Source of the DNA: Ahrensia sp.
GTDB lineage: Bacteria; Pseudomonadota; Alphaproteobacteria; Rhizobiales; Rhizobiaceae
Assembly: GCA_002698425.1 (NCBI GenBank)
Contig: NZXU01000086.1
Coordinates: forward strand, 1-64,000
Direction: 5' to 3'
Length of the DNA: 64,000 nucleotides
The notes under the pieces were generated by a model. That model had not been told where the DNA came from. It saw only the letters and a program-made list of their open reading frames with translations, and searched no databases. Every line of letters begins with the position of its first letter. Within the stretch, counting starts at the first letter, position 1. Positions 35,446 through 43,921 of the stretch are shown one piece after another. The position numbers and the translations under genes are program-made.

Positions 35446-36930
35446 TCAAAGCTGTATCCACGCCGTCTTCAGGTCGACATATTTGTCGAAGGCGTGCAGC
35501 GACTTGTCATGCCCGTTGCCCGACTGCTTGACCCCGCCGAGCGGCACCGTCAGGTCCGAGCCGCCATAGGTGTTCACATGGACGACCCCGGCCCGGACCG
35601 AACGGATCATCCGGTGCGCCCGCGACAAATCGCTGGTCCAGACGCCGGACGACAATCCGTACTCCGTGCCGTTCGCCATCGCGACGGCTTCCTCCTCCGT
35701 GTCGAAGGCTGAAACCGCCAGCACCGGGCCAAACACTTCCTTCTGCGCCAGCGTGTCGTCGATGCCGACATTCGTGACGATGGTCGGCTCCATGTAATAG
35801 CCGCCGGTCTCCTGCAGGACGCGCCCACCGCCGGTATGGATCGACCCGCCCTCCTTCGCCGCCGTCTCCACGAAGCCGAGGCTCTGCTGCAGCTGCCGCT
35901 CCGAGTTGATCGCCCCGACATGCGTCGCGATGTCGAGCGGATCGCCGACGGTCAGCGCCCCGGCCGCTTTCGCCAGTTCCGCGACGAATTCGTCATGGAT
36001 GCCGCGCTGCACCAGCAGCCGCGAGCAGGCGACGCAGACCTGACCCGAATTGCGGAACATGCCGTTCGCGGTGACCTTAGCGGCCTGCGCGATGTCCTTC
36101 ACGTCGTCGAAGACGAGCGAGGGCGACTTGCCGCCAAGCTCCAGATAGACCCGCTTCAGGTTGGACCGCGCGGAATATTCCAGAAGCCGCCGCCCGACCG
36201 GACCGGAGCCCGTGAAAACCAGCACGTCGACATCCATCGAAAGCGCCAGCGCCTCGCCGGCCACCGCGCCGCGCCCGGTGACGACATTGAGCACGCCCTT
36301 CGGCAGGCCCGCCTCCAGCGCCAGCTCGGCGATCCGGATCAGCGTCAGCGATGCGGTCTCCGCCGGCTTCAGCACAACCGAGTTGCCCGCCGCGATCGCC
36401 GGTCCCAGTTTCCACGCCCCGATCATCAGCGGGAAGTTCCACGGCACGATGGCCCCGACCACGCCCACCGGCTCGCGCAGCACCATGCCGAGCTGCGTGT
36501 CCGCCGTCGGCGCGATCTCGCCATAGATCTTGTCGAGTGCCTCCGCGTAGTAGCGGATGGTCCCGGCCGCCGAGCCGGCCTCGGCCTTGAACGCCATTGC
36601 GAACTCGGTGCCGTTGTCGCGCACGCCGAGCACGGTCAGCGCCAGCGCCTCGCGCTCGATCAGCTCCGCCCATTTGAGCATGACCTTTTTGCGCGCGGCC
36701 GGCGGCTGCCCGGCCCAGCGCCGGTCCTCGAAGGCTGCGCGCGCGGACGACACCGCCCGCTCCACCTCGGCGGGCGTCGCGTCGGCGATCGTGGTCAGTC
36801 GCGTTCCGTCGATCGGCGATATGACGTCGAGTGGCGCGCTTTCACCTTCCTGCCGCGCGCCCGCGACAAGGAGCCCTTGCGGCGGAACAGGAGTGCGCCG
36901 AAGCGCGTCGATCTGTGCTTGCTCTGCCAT
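35446..36930 (-). CDS. NAD(P)-dependent aldehyde dehydrogenase
   Basis: A 494-residue aldehyde dehydrogenase of the broad gamma-aminobutyraldehyde/betaine-aldehyde type. The catalytic cysteine is C299 (SGQVCVACSR) and the general base E264 (YLELGGKSP). VPWNFPLMIGAWKLGPAIA is the cofactor-binding segment. The start at 36930 has a strong AAGGAGG six bases upstream, even though it overlaps the end of the tctA frame by 136 bases. It is co-transcribed with tctCBA, so the imported compound or its product is probably oxidised to a carboxylate by this enzyme. Confidence 0.92.
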   Translation of the reverse strand: MAEQAQIDALRRTPVPPQGLLVAGARQEGESAPLDVISPIDGTRLTTIADATPAEVERAVSSARAAFEDRRWAGQPPAARKKVMLKWAELIEREALALTVLGVRDNGTEFAMAFKAEAGSAAGTIRYYAEALDKIYGEIAPTADTQLGMVLREPVGVVGAIVPWNFPLMIGAWKLGPAIAAGNSVVLKPAETASLTLIRIAELALEAGLPKGVLNVVTGRGAVAGEALALSMDVDVLVFTGSGPVGRRLLEYSARSNLKRVYLELGGKSPSLVFDDVKDIAQAAKVTANGMFRNSGQVCVACSRLLVQRGIHDEFVAELAKAAGALTVGDPLDIATHVGAINSERQLQQSLGFVETAAKEGGSIHTGGGRVLQETGGYYMEPTIVTNVGIDDTLAQKEVFGPVLAVSAFDTEEEAVAMANGTEYGLSSGVWTSDLSRAHRMIRSVRAGVVHVNTYGGSDLTVPLGGVKQSGNGHDKSLHAFDKYVDLKTAWIQL

Positions 36931-38414
36931 TCGGCCTCCTTGAGCGATTTGCGGTCCTGCAGCACGTGCCGGAAATGGATCGCGAGCACGGCGAGGATCG
37001 CGAGGAACAGGATCATCGCCACGGGCCGGTCGATGAAGTCGAACGGCTCCTTCACCCGCGCCATCCCGGCGCGCAGCTTCACCTCCATGATATTGCCGAG
37101 CACCATGCCGAGAATGATCGGCACGATCGGCAGCGACAGCCGCTTGAGAATGTATCCGATGATGCCGAACACGGCGGCTATGATGCAGTCGGTCGCGGAA
37201 TTGCGCAGCGAATAGACGCCGACGAAGGACAGCGTCAGCACGCACAGGCCGAGAAACCGGTTGGGGATCTTGACGACCTGGATCAGCGGCCGCGTCGCGA
37301 CCAGCAGGAAGACGACGACCAGCACGTTGAGGATCAGAAGCGCCAGGTAGAGCGCCATGATGAAGTCCATCGAGTTCTGGAACAGGCCCGGTCCCGGAAC
37401 GACATTGTGGACGTAGAAGACGGAGAGCATCATCGCCGTCAGCGCCTCGCCGGGAATGCCGAGCGCCAGAAGCGGCACCATGGCGGCCGCCGGCACGGCA
37501 TTGTTCGAGGTCTCGGCCGCGATCAGGCCCTCCGACGATCCATGGCCGAAATCCTGCGGCCGCTTAGAGGTCTTCTGCGCATAGGTGTAGGACAGGAACT
37601 GCGCCGTGAATTCGCCGACGCCCGGGATCATCCCCATCACCACGCCGAAGGACGCCGACACGCCGGCGACGCGCGGATGGCGCGCCAGTTCGCGGAAGCC
37701 CTGGAACAGCCCGCCCCGCAGCTTCGTCGTGCGGATCTTCTCGTCGTCGCTGGTCAGCAGCAGGAAGGCCTGGCTCAGCGCGAACAGGCCGAGCACGACG
37801 ACGATCAGGTCGATGCCGCTCGACAGGAACGCCTGGTCGAAGGTGAAGCGCTTGGAATATTTCACCGGCTCCAGCCCGATCGTCTGGATGAAGATGCCGA
37901 ACCCGGCCAGCGCTCCGGCGATCAGGCTCTGGCCGCGATGCGCGACGATGACGAGGATGATGCCGAGCAGCGCGGCGAGAAAGATCTCGCGCGACCCGAA
38001 CATCGGCGCGACCTTCGCCAGCACCGGCGCGAAGGCCATCAGGCAGATGACCGAGAAGATGCCGCCGAAGAAGGACGAGGAATAGGCGAGCGATAGCGCC
38101 CGGCGCGGCTCGCCGCGCGCCGTCATCGGAAAGCCGTCATAGGTGGTCAGCGCATTGACCGCCGTGCCCGGCGTGTTGATCAGCACCGCCGGGATCGCGC
38201 CGCCATACATCGACGAGCCGTAGATGCCGAGCAGCACGGTCAGCCCGACGATCGGGTCCATCGAGAAGGTCGCCGGCAAGAGGATTGCGATCGCCACCGC
38301 CGGACCGACGCCCGGAATGGCGCCGATCAGGACGCCGCCGATCGAGCCGACAAGAAGCGCCAGGATCACGTCCCAGCGCGCCAGAATTTCCAGACTCGAC
38401 AGCAGCGTGTCCAT
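36795..38414 (-). CDS. tctA: Tripartite tricarboxylate transporter large permease TctA, with extended basic tail
   Basis: A 539-residue inner-membrane permease of about 11-12 helices, the main translocator of a TTT (Tct) transporter. The TctA signature GVMMGMIPGVGEFTAQFLSY-like region is at 37600-37660, with GAIPGVGPAVAIAILLP near the start. The family is usually near 500 residues. Here no stop occurs at the expected end, and about 45 extra arginine/lysine-rich residues (RRKGSLSRARGRKVKARHST) are read inside the aldehyde dehydrogenase gene. That tail is probably a by-product of a lost stop codon. Confidence 0.92.
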   Translation of the reverse strand: MDTLLSSLEILARWDVILALLVGSIGGVLIGAIPGVGPAVAIAILLPATFSMDPIVGLTVLLGIYGSSMYGGAIPAVLINTPGTAVNALTTYDGFPMTARGEPRRALSLAYSSSFFGGIFSVICLMAFAPVLAKVAPMFGSREIFLAALLGIILVIVAHRGQSLIAGALAGFGIFIQTIGLEPVKYSKRFTFDQAFLSSGIDLIVVVLGLFALSQAFLLLTSDDEKIRTTKLRGGLFQGFRELARHPRVAGVSASFGVVMGMIPGVGEFTAQFLSYTYAQKTSKRPQDFGHGSSEGLIAAETSNNAVPAAAMVPLLALGIPGEALTAMMLSVFYVHNVVPGPGLFQNSMDFIMALYLALLILNVLVVVFLLVATRPLIQVVKIPNRFLGLCVLTLSFVGVYSLRNSATDCIIAAVFGIIGYILKRLSLPIVPIILGMVLGNIMEVKLRAGMARVKEPFDFIDRPVAMILFLAILAVLAIHFRHVLQDRKSLKEAEWQSKHRSTRFGALLFRRKGSLSRARGRKVKARHSTSYRRSTERD

Positions 38415-38421
38415 GGCGCCT

Positions 38422-38952
38422 TCAGAAGTTCAGAATGAAGAAAGTGCGGATCGCGCCCGGCAGATATTCATAGATCATGCCGCCGGGAATTTTCACCGAG
38501 AGGAAGCTCTTGAACACAACCACGGTCGCCAGCCCGAACAAGACGGCCGCCAGCATCATCCGGCCGCTGCGATAGCCGAGACGGCGCGCCAGCAGCGGCA
38601 CGAAGACGAGCGTCGACGGGAGGTAGCCGATCACCGGCACGGCGAAGACATAACCCATGAACCAGGCGGCGTACTCGACCACCGCAGCCCATTTGCGCGC
38701 CTCGGCCCGGTCGGCGCGGCGCAAACGCCGCCATGGCAGCAGGTAGAGATGCAGCGCGCCGAACGCGGCCATCGCGATCAGCCCGACGGCCGGCCAGAAA
38801 CGGGGCTGGGCGAAGAAATCCGTCTTGGCGACCCAGCGCGTCTGGCTGGGCGTTTGCGACAGCAGCAGCACGGCGAAGAAAAGCAAAGCGGCGGCGAAGA
38901 GGAGTTGCCCTCGCCTCGGTCCCGGAAATCGGCGCTCGCGTTCGCTCTGCAC
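38422..38952 (-). CDS. tctB: Tripartite tricarboxylate transporter small permease TctB
   Basis: A 176-residue inner-membrane protein with four hydrophobic segments (about 17-33, 53-73, 95-115 and 130-155), the small subunit of a TTT transporter. It has a GTG start at 38952 with a poor ribosome site. It ends 7 bases before tctA and lies 60 bases after tctC. Sequence is weakly conserved, as is normal for TctB; the identification rests on topology and position. Confidence 0.88.
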   Translation of the reverse strand: MQSERERRFPGPRRGQLLFAAALLFFAVLLLSQTPSQTRWVAKTDFFAQPRFWPAVGLIAMAAFGALHLYLLPWRRLRRADRAEARKWAAVVEYAAWFMGYVFAVPVIGYLPSTLVFVPLLARRLGYRSGRMMLAAVLFGLATVVVFKSFLSVKIPGGMIYEYLPGAIRTFFILNF

Positions 38953-39012
38953 AGTCGCTGTCTCGAATGATGATGCAAAACGGGCCCGGAAGATCCGGGC
39001 CCGCAGAGGAAT

Positions 39013-39957
39013 TTACTGCTCGAGGATTTCGCCGATATGGGCGACCGTCTCGATGTCCTTGGCGATACGCGCCGCGCTCTCGTCGGCGTCCTGCCAGTAG
39101 ATCAGCGCGCCGGTCTCCTTGGCCACCGCCTGGGCGCGATCGCTCATCACGGTCTTCTTGGCGACGGCGATGATCTTGTCGCGCACATCCTGCGGCGTGT
39201 CCTTCACGACGAAGAGCCCGTTCCACAGCGCGATGTTGAGCGACGGATCGAGTTCGCCGATGGTCGGCGCGTCCGGCACCAGCGGGATGCGCTCGTCTGT
39301 GATCGAGGTCAGCACCTTCACCTTGTCGAGGCACGGCAGGATCAGCTGCAGCGTGGTGTTGATGACGTCGGCGTCGCCCGAGGCCAGCGTGTTGCAGTCG
39401 AGCGCGTCGAAAGCGGCGTCGGAGCCCCATTCGAAACCGGCATTCTTCGCGTAAGCCTTCGTCACCTGCGTCGGCGTCAGCACGTCGCCGAAATGGCCGA
39501 GCGCAACTTCGTTCTCCTTCGCATAGGCCGCCAGTTCCTCCATCGAGGAATAGGGCGCGTCGCCGCTGGTGGCGATCACGAAGGGATAGGTGAGAAAGAT
39601 GCCGAGCGGATCGAACTTCTCCGGCGTCAGTTCCGGAATGTCGATCTGGTGGCCGACCACCGGCACGCCGATGACGAAGGAGCCGATCGTGTAGCCGTCA
39701 GCCGGAGACGTCGCCACGTCGATCGCGCCCGGGAACGGGCCGCCGCCGCCGCCAGGTTTATTCACCACCGCCGCGGGTATGTCATACTCGGCCTGGAAAT
39801 CCTCGGCGATCATGCGGGTCAGCACATCCTCGAGGTCGCCCGGAGGCCACGGCACGATGAAATTCACAGGCTTCTCGGGATACTCCGCATAGGCGGCGCC
39901 TCCCATCAGGATCATGGCGCTGGCCAGAGCGCCTTTCAGAAGAGTGGATTTGAACAC
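39013..39957 (-). CDS. tctC: Tripartite tricarboxylate transporter substrate-binding protein TctC
   Basis: A 314-residue periplasmic receptor with the signal peptide KGALASAMILMGGAAYAEYP. The mature start YPEKPVNFIVPWPPGD is the standard TctC/Bug-family beginning, followed by VNKPGGGGGPFPGAIDVATS. It uses a GTG start at 39957 with GGGAGG at 6 bases. First gene of a minus-strand operon divergent from iclR. Family members bind citrate, other carboxylates or nicotinate-like acids; the ligand here is unknown. Confidence 0.92.
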   Translation of the reverse strand: MFKSTLLKGALASAMILMGGAAYAEYPEKPVNFIVPWPPGDLEDVLTRMIAEDFQAEYDIPAAVVNKPGGGGGPFPGAIDVATSPADGYTIGSFVIGVPVVGHQIDIPELTPEKFDPLGIFLTYPFVIATSGDAPYSSMEELAAYAKENEVALGHFGDVLTPTQVTKAYAKNAGFEWGSDAAFDALDCNTLASGDADVINTTLQLILPCLDKVKVLTSITDERIPLVPDAPTIGELDPSLNIALWNGLFVVKDTPQDVRDKIIAVAKKTVMSDRAQAVAKETGALIYWQDADESAARIAKDIETVAHIGEILEQ

Positions 39958-39975
39958 AGCAGCCTCCCTGGTAGA

Positions 39976-40000
39976 GGTTCAAATAGTGAACCGACGGTTC
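39976..40000. promoter_or_regulatory. Candidate IclR operator in the tctC/iclR divergent region
   Basis: GGTTC (39976-39980) and GAACC (39988-39992) are inverted, and GAACC-GAC-GGTTC (39988-40000) is a second, perfect short palindrome. Overlapping GGTTC/GAACC repeats directly between divergent genes suggest the binding site of the IclR-type regulator. Confidence 0.6.
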
Positions 40001-40110
40001 TAAAATAGATTGACATTCGTTTTCTTCCCCTGTCAATGAATTTTAGGAAAACGACCGCGGGCCCAACCGCGGCACCGCCACGTCACGTCCGGGAACAGGA
40101 ACGCCCCGCC

Positions 40111-40890
40111 ATGGGAACCGTGTCCAAAGCATTGTCTTTGCTGACGAATTTCAATCAGTCCCGCACCGAGATCGGGTTGAGCGAGATTGCGCGGCTGGCC
40201 GGCGTGAACAAGGCGACGGCCTACCGGCTTCTGACCGAATTGCAGGCCGGCGGCTTCGTCGAACAGACCGGAGCGGACAAGAGCTGGCGTCTCGGGCCGG
40301 AGATTCTGCGCCTCGCAAGAGTGCGCGAGGCCGCCGTTCCGATGACTACGGCGTCGCGCGCCATCCTCGACCGGCTCGCCGCCGAGACCCATGAGACAGC
40401 CCATGTCAGCGTGCTGCGCGGAACCGAACTCAATGCGCTCGCCCACGCCTATTCGACGCGCCACGCCACCCGCGTGATGATGGAGGATGCGGAACGCCTC
40501 TCGATGCACGGCACCGGGTCCGGCCTCGCCGTGCTCGCCTTTTCGCCCGATGACTTCGTCGAGTCCGTGCTCGCCCTACCGCTGAAGAAGCACACGCCGG
40601 ACACCGTGACCGACCCCGCCGCCCTTCGCGCCCTGCTTGCCCCGATCCGCGAGACGGGCATCGCCGAATCCGTCGGCGGCTTCGAGGCCGACGTCCATTC
40701 CCACGCCGCCCCGGTCTTCGACACGAACGGCCTGCCGATCGGCGCACTCGCCGTCGCCGCGCCGGTCGCGCGCGTCACGCCCGATCGCGCGGCGGTGATC
40801 AAACACGCCGTATTGACAGGCGCGATGGAGCTGACACGCGCCATTGGCGGCTTCGTACCCGAAAGCTTCCCGCAGGCGGTCGCGGCATGA
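40111..40890 (+). CDS. IclR-family transcriptional regulator
   Basis: A 259-residue regulator. The N-terminal winged helix has LSEIARLAGVNKATAYRLLT, and the C-terminal effector domain has DRLAAETHETAHVSVLRGTE. ATG 40111 (MGTVSKALSLLTNF) matches the family start; an in-frame ATG at 40036 would add 25 residues without homology-like sequence. It is divergent from tctCBA and its stop overlaps the HAD gene start (ATGA), so it probably controls both arms. Confidence 0.9.
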   Translation: MGTVSKALSLLTNFNQSRTEIGLSEIARLAGVNKATAYRLLTELQAGGFVEQTGADKSWRLGPEILRLARVREAAVPMTTASRAILDRLAAETHETAHVSVLRGTELNALAHAYSTRHATRVMMEDAERLSMHGTGSGLAVLAFSPDDFVESVLALPLKKHTPDTVTDPAALRALLAPIRETGIAESVGGFEADVHSHAAPVFDTNGLPIGALAVAAPVARVTPDRAAVIKHAVLTGAMELTRAIGGFVPESFPQAVAA

Positions 40891-41549
40891 CCCAAGCCCT
40901 GATCCTCGATTTCGGCGGCGTCGTCACCCGCACCCTTTTCGAGACGCACGATCTGTCGGAAGCGGCGCTCGGCCTCGCACCGGGTACGCTCACATGGCGC
41001 GGCCCGTTCGACCCCGATAACGATCCGCTCTGGCGCGACATGCAGGCCGACCGCATCTCCGAACGCGACTACTGGATGCAGCGCACCCGCGAGGTCGGCG
41101 CACTGGTCGGCAAGGACTGGACGAAGATGGCCGACTTCGTGCGCGCCGCGCGCGGCGGCGACCCGGACGCGGTCATCCGGCCCGAATTCCGCGAAGCCGT
41201 CGCCGCGGCGAAGGCCGCCAAGATCCGCCTCGCCATCCTGTCGAACGAACTCGACCTTTTCTACGGCGCGGATTTCCGCGACAAGCTGCCCTTCCTCGCC
41301 GATTTCGACGTCATCGTCGACGCGACCTACACCAATATCCTGAAACCCGACCCCCGCGCCTACAGCGCCTGTCTCGACGAACTCGGCCTTGCCGCCAAGG
41401 ATTGCGTCTTCGTCGACGACCAGCTGCGCAACATCGACGGCGCGAAGGCGGTCGGGCTCAACACCGTTCATTTCGATGTCTGCCGGCCGCGCGAGAGTTA
41501 CGCGGCCGCGCTGCACTTGCTGGGTATCGCCGAAGGGAGCACGCCATGA
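40887..41549 (+). CDS. HAD-superfamily hydrolase (subclass IA)
   Basis: A 220-residue phosphatase-like protein. Motif I is LILDFGGVVTRT: DFGGV gives the nucleophile Asp but Gly where the second Asp normally sits, which is seen in some non-phosphatase HADs. Motif II is LAILSNELD, motif III includes ILKPDPRAY, and motif IV is VFVDDQLRNIDGAKAVG. Coupled on both sides by ATGA overlaps to iclR and the aminotransferase. The substrate is unknown. Confidence 0.87.
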   Translation: MTQALILDFGGVVTRTLFETHDLSEAALGLAPGTLTWRGPFDPDNDPLWRDMQADRISERDYWMQRTREVGALVGKDWTKMADFVRAARGGDPDAVIRPEFREAVAAAKAAKIRLAILSNELDLFYGADFRDKLPFLADFDVIVDATYTNILKPDPRAYSACLDELGLAAKDCVFVDDQLRNIDGAKAVGLNTVHFDVCRPRESYAAALHLLGIAEGSTP

Positions 41550-42898
41550 AGGATTCCAACTTTCTGAAGGAAAACAACGCCCGCCACATGTGGCACCCGA
41601 TGGCGCATCCGGCCGACAGCCTCGCCAATCCGCCCAAGATCATCGTCGGCGGCGAGGGCGTACGCATCACCGATGTCGACGGCAAGCAGACGCTCGACGC
41701 CGTCGGCGGTCTTTGGAACGTCAATCTCGGCTTTTCTTGCCAGCCAGTGAAAGAGGCGATCGCCGCCCAGCTCGACGCCCTACCCTATTATTCGACCTTC
41801 CGCGGCGCCTCCAACGACGCGGCCATCGAACTGAGCTTCATGCTGCGCGAATTCTTCGCCCCCGACGGCCTGACCCGCGCCTTCTTCACCTCCGGCGGTT
41901 CGGACAGTGTCGAGACGGCGCTGCGCCTCGCCCGCCAGTATCACAAGGTGCGCGGCGAGGCGGGCCGCGTGAAATATCTGAGCCTGAAGAAGGGCTATCA
42001 CGGCACCCATTTCGGCGGCGCCAGCGTCAACGGCAACGCCAATTTCCGCACCCAGTACGAGCCGCTCCTGCCCGGCTGCTACCACATTCCCGCGCCCTAC
42101 ACCTACCGCAACCCGTTCAACGAGACCGACCCCGCGAAGCTGGCGCAGCTCTGCGCCTCGGCGCTCGAAGACGAGATCGCCTTCCAGGGCGCAAGTACGA
42201 TTGCCGCGCTCATCATGGAGCCGGTGCTCGGCGCGGGCGGCGTCATCCCGCCGCATGAGAGCTTCATGCCGATGGTCCGCAAGATTTGCGACAAGCACGG
42301 CATCCTGCTGATCGCCGACGAGGTGATCACCGCCTTCGGCCGCACCGGCGCATGGTCGGGCTCTCGGCTGTGGGGCGTCCAGCCGGACATGATGTCCACG
42401 GCCAAGGCGATCACCAATGGCTACTTCCCCTTCGGCGCGGTGATGATCTCCGACAAGGTCGCCGAGGTCTTCGAAAAGGACGAGACCGGCCGCGCGGCGA
42501 TCGGCCACGGCTACACCTATTCCGGCCACCCGGTCGGCGCGGCGGCGGCGATTGCCTGCCTGAAGGAAACCGAAAAGCTGGACGTCGCGTCCAATGCCGG
42601 CGCGCGCGGCGCGGAGCTTTACGCCGGCCTGCAGGGCCTTACGGAAAAGCACGAGCTGATCGGCGACGTGCGCGGCGGCCATGGCCTGATGTGCGCGCTC
42701 GAACTGGTCTCCGACCGCGACGCCAAGACACCGATCGACAAGGCGACCATCGGCAGGATCTTCGAGGCGACCTACGACGCCGGCGTCATGGTCCGCGTCT
42801 CCGGCCCGAACATCATCATGTCGCCGCCGCTGATCCTGACAGCGGACGACGTGCAGCAGATCGTCGACGCGCTGGATGCGGGACTGGCGGCGGCCTAG
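41546..42898 (+). CDS. Class III omega-aminotransferase
   Basis: A 450-residue PLP enzyme of the beta-alanine/omega-amino acid pyruvate transaminase group. The PLP lysine is K287 in STAKAITNGYFPFGAV. ADEVITAFGRTG carries the pyridine-binding aspartate, and the N-terminal HMWHPMAHP block marks the omega-amino-acid subgroup. It should convert an amine or omega-amino acid to a semialdehyde, which the aldehyde dehydrogenase at 35446-36930 could oxidise. It overlaps the HAD stop (ATGA). Confidence 0.92.
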   Translation: MKDSNFLKENNARHMWHPMAHPADSLANPPKIIVGGEGVRITDVDGKQTLDAVGGLWNVNLGFSCQPVKEAIAAQLDALPYYSTFRGASNDAAIELSFMLREFFAPDGLTRAFFTSGGSDSVETALRLARQYHKVRGEAGRVKYLSLKKGYHGTHFGGASVNGNANFRTQYEPLLPGCYHIPAPYTYRNPFNETDPAKLAQLCASALEDEIAFQGASTIAALIMEPVLGAGGVIPPHESFMPMVRKICDKHGILLIADEVITAFGRTGAWSGSRLWGVQPDMMSTAKAITNGYFPFGAVMISDKVAEVFEKDETGRAAIGHGYTYSGHPVGAAAAIACLKETEKLDVASNAGARGAELYAGLQGLTEKHELIGDVRGGHGLMCALELVSDRDAKTPIDKATIGRIFEATYDAGVMVRVSGPNIIMSPPLILTADDVQQIVDALDAGLAAA

Positions 42899-43005
42899 GC
42901 CACACCCGCAGGCCGGCATCCGGATTGCGAATCCGCAGGGTATCGACCACAGTCTGACGCGAAAGCACCGACGGGTTCGCTGCCGGTGAGGATCGACAGA
43001 CTGCC

Positions 43006-43584
43006 GTGACCGCGAATCCGAACCCGCTTCCGCTGATCATCCTCGACGTCCAGGACGCCATCGACCAGCCGGTCTGGGACGGCAAGAACAATCCCGGCTA
43101 TCTCGCGGTGATCCAGCGCCTCCTGGCGCATTGGCGCGAAAAGGGCTGGCCGGTGATTCACGTCAAGCATGACGAACCGACACCGACGTCGAGCTACCAC
43201 ACCCACGGCCCGTGGAACGCCATCAAGCGCGAGGTCGCGCCGGTCGCCGGCGAACCGGTGATTGCCAAGCAGCAGAACTGCGCCTTTATCGGCACCGAGC
43301 TCGACGCCGTCCTGAAAGGCATGGGCGCCAACCGCCTGGTCCTGACAGGCGTGGTCATTCATAACAGCATGGACGCCACGGTGCGCGCCGGCAAGGCGCT
43401 CGGCTACCGCATCATCCTGCCGCCGGACGCCACCACCGCCGTCCCGGTGCGGGCCTCGGACGGCAAGACATGGGACGCGGCGGATGTGCAGAACCTTACG
43501 CTGGCGATCCTGGGCAACGAATATGCCGAGGTGGTAACATCGGAAGAACTGATCGCGCGGACCGGCGAAGAACGCGACGCTTGA
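43006..43584 (+). CDS. Isochorismatase-like cysteine-hydrolase family protein, Cys replaced by Ser
   Basis: A 192-residue member of the isochorismatase-like hydrolase fold. D14 (LIILDVQDAI) and K88 (VIAKQQNCAFIGTEL) of the catalytic triad are present. The nucleophile position in LTGVVIHNSMDATVRAG is Ser121 where active amidohydrolases have Cys. It uses a GTG start at 43006; the nearest ribosome-like GGTGAGGA is far (about 13 bases). It could be a non-thiol hydrolase or a binding protein. It is convergent with the ferredoxin gene. Confidence 0.82.
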   Translation: MTANPNPLPLIILDVQDAIDQPVWDGKNNPGYLAVIQRLLAHWREKGWPVIHVKHDEPTPTSSYHTHGPWNAIKREVAPVAGEPVIAKQQNCAFIGTELDAVLKGMGANRLVLTGVVIHNSMDATVRAGKALGYRIILPPDATTAVPVRASDGKTWDAADVQNLTLAILGNEYAEVVTSEELIARTGEERDA

Positions 43585-43596
43585 GCCTGCGTTCCA

Positions 43597-43911
43597 TCAG
43601 GGCTCCGGAACGATCAGCACCAGACCGTCGAGCTCCGGCGACGCGGTGATCTGGCAGGACAGCCGGCTCTCCGGCAGGCGCTCCGTCTCCGCGACGTCCA
43701 GCATGTCGTCCTCGAAGTCTCCGACTTCGCCGGTCTTCTCGCGCCAGGCTTCGTCGACATAGACATGGCATGTGGCGCAGGAAAGATTGCCGCCGCATTC
43801 GCCGATGACATGCGGCACATTGTTGGCGACGGCGGCCTCCATCATGTTGAGGCCGTTCGCCACCTCGCCGATGATCTCGCGGCCGTCGGCCAGCTTCCAG
43901 GTAACCTTCAT
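43597..43911 (-). CDS. Adrenodoxin/putidaredoxin-type [2Fe-2S] ferredoxin
   Basis: A 104-residue electron carrier with the vertebrate-type cluster motif C39-x5-C45-x2-C48 and C86 (GECGGNLSCATCHVYV). It lies 10 bases after the glutamine-synthetase-like gene and two genes after the P450 gene, so it is the dedicated redox partner of that P450. No ferredoxin reductase is in the cluster. Confidence 0.95.
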   Translation of the reverse strand: MKVTWKLADGREIIGEVANGLNMMEAAVANNVPHVIGECGGNLSCATCHVYVDEAWREKTGEVGDFEDDMLDVAETERLPESRLSCQITASPELDGLVLIVPEP

Positions 43912-43921
43912 TGCTACTGCC

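Noticed and set aside
35446..36930. Frameshift or fusion of tctA with the aldehyde dehydrogenase
   Set aside because: Each protein is complete on its own and the dehydrogenase has a strong ribosome site; the overlap is noted as a finding but not as a fusion.
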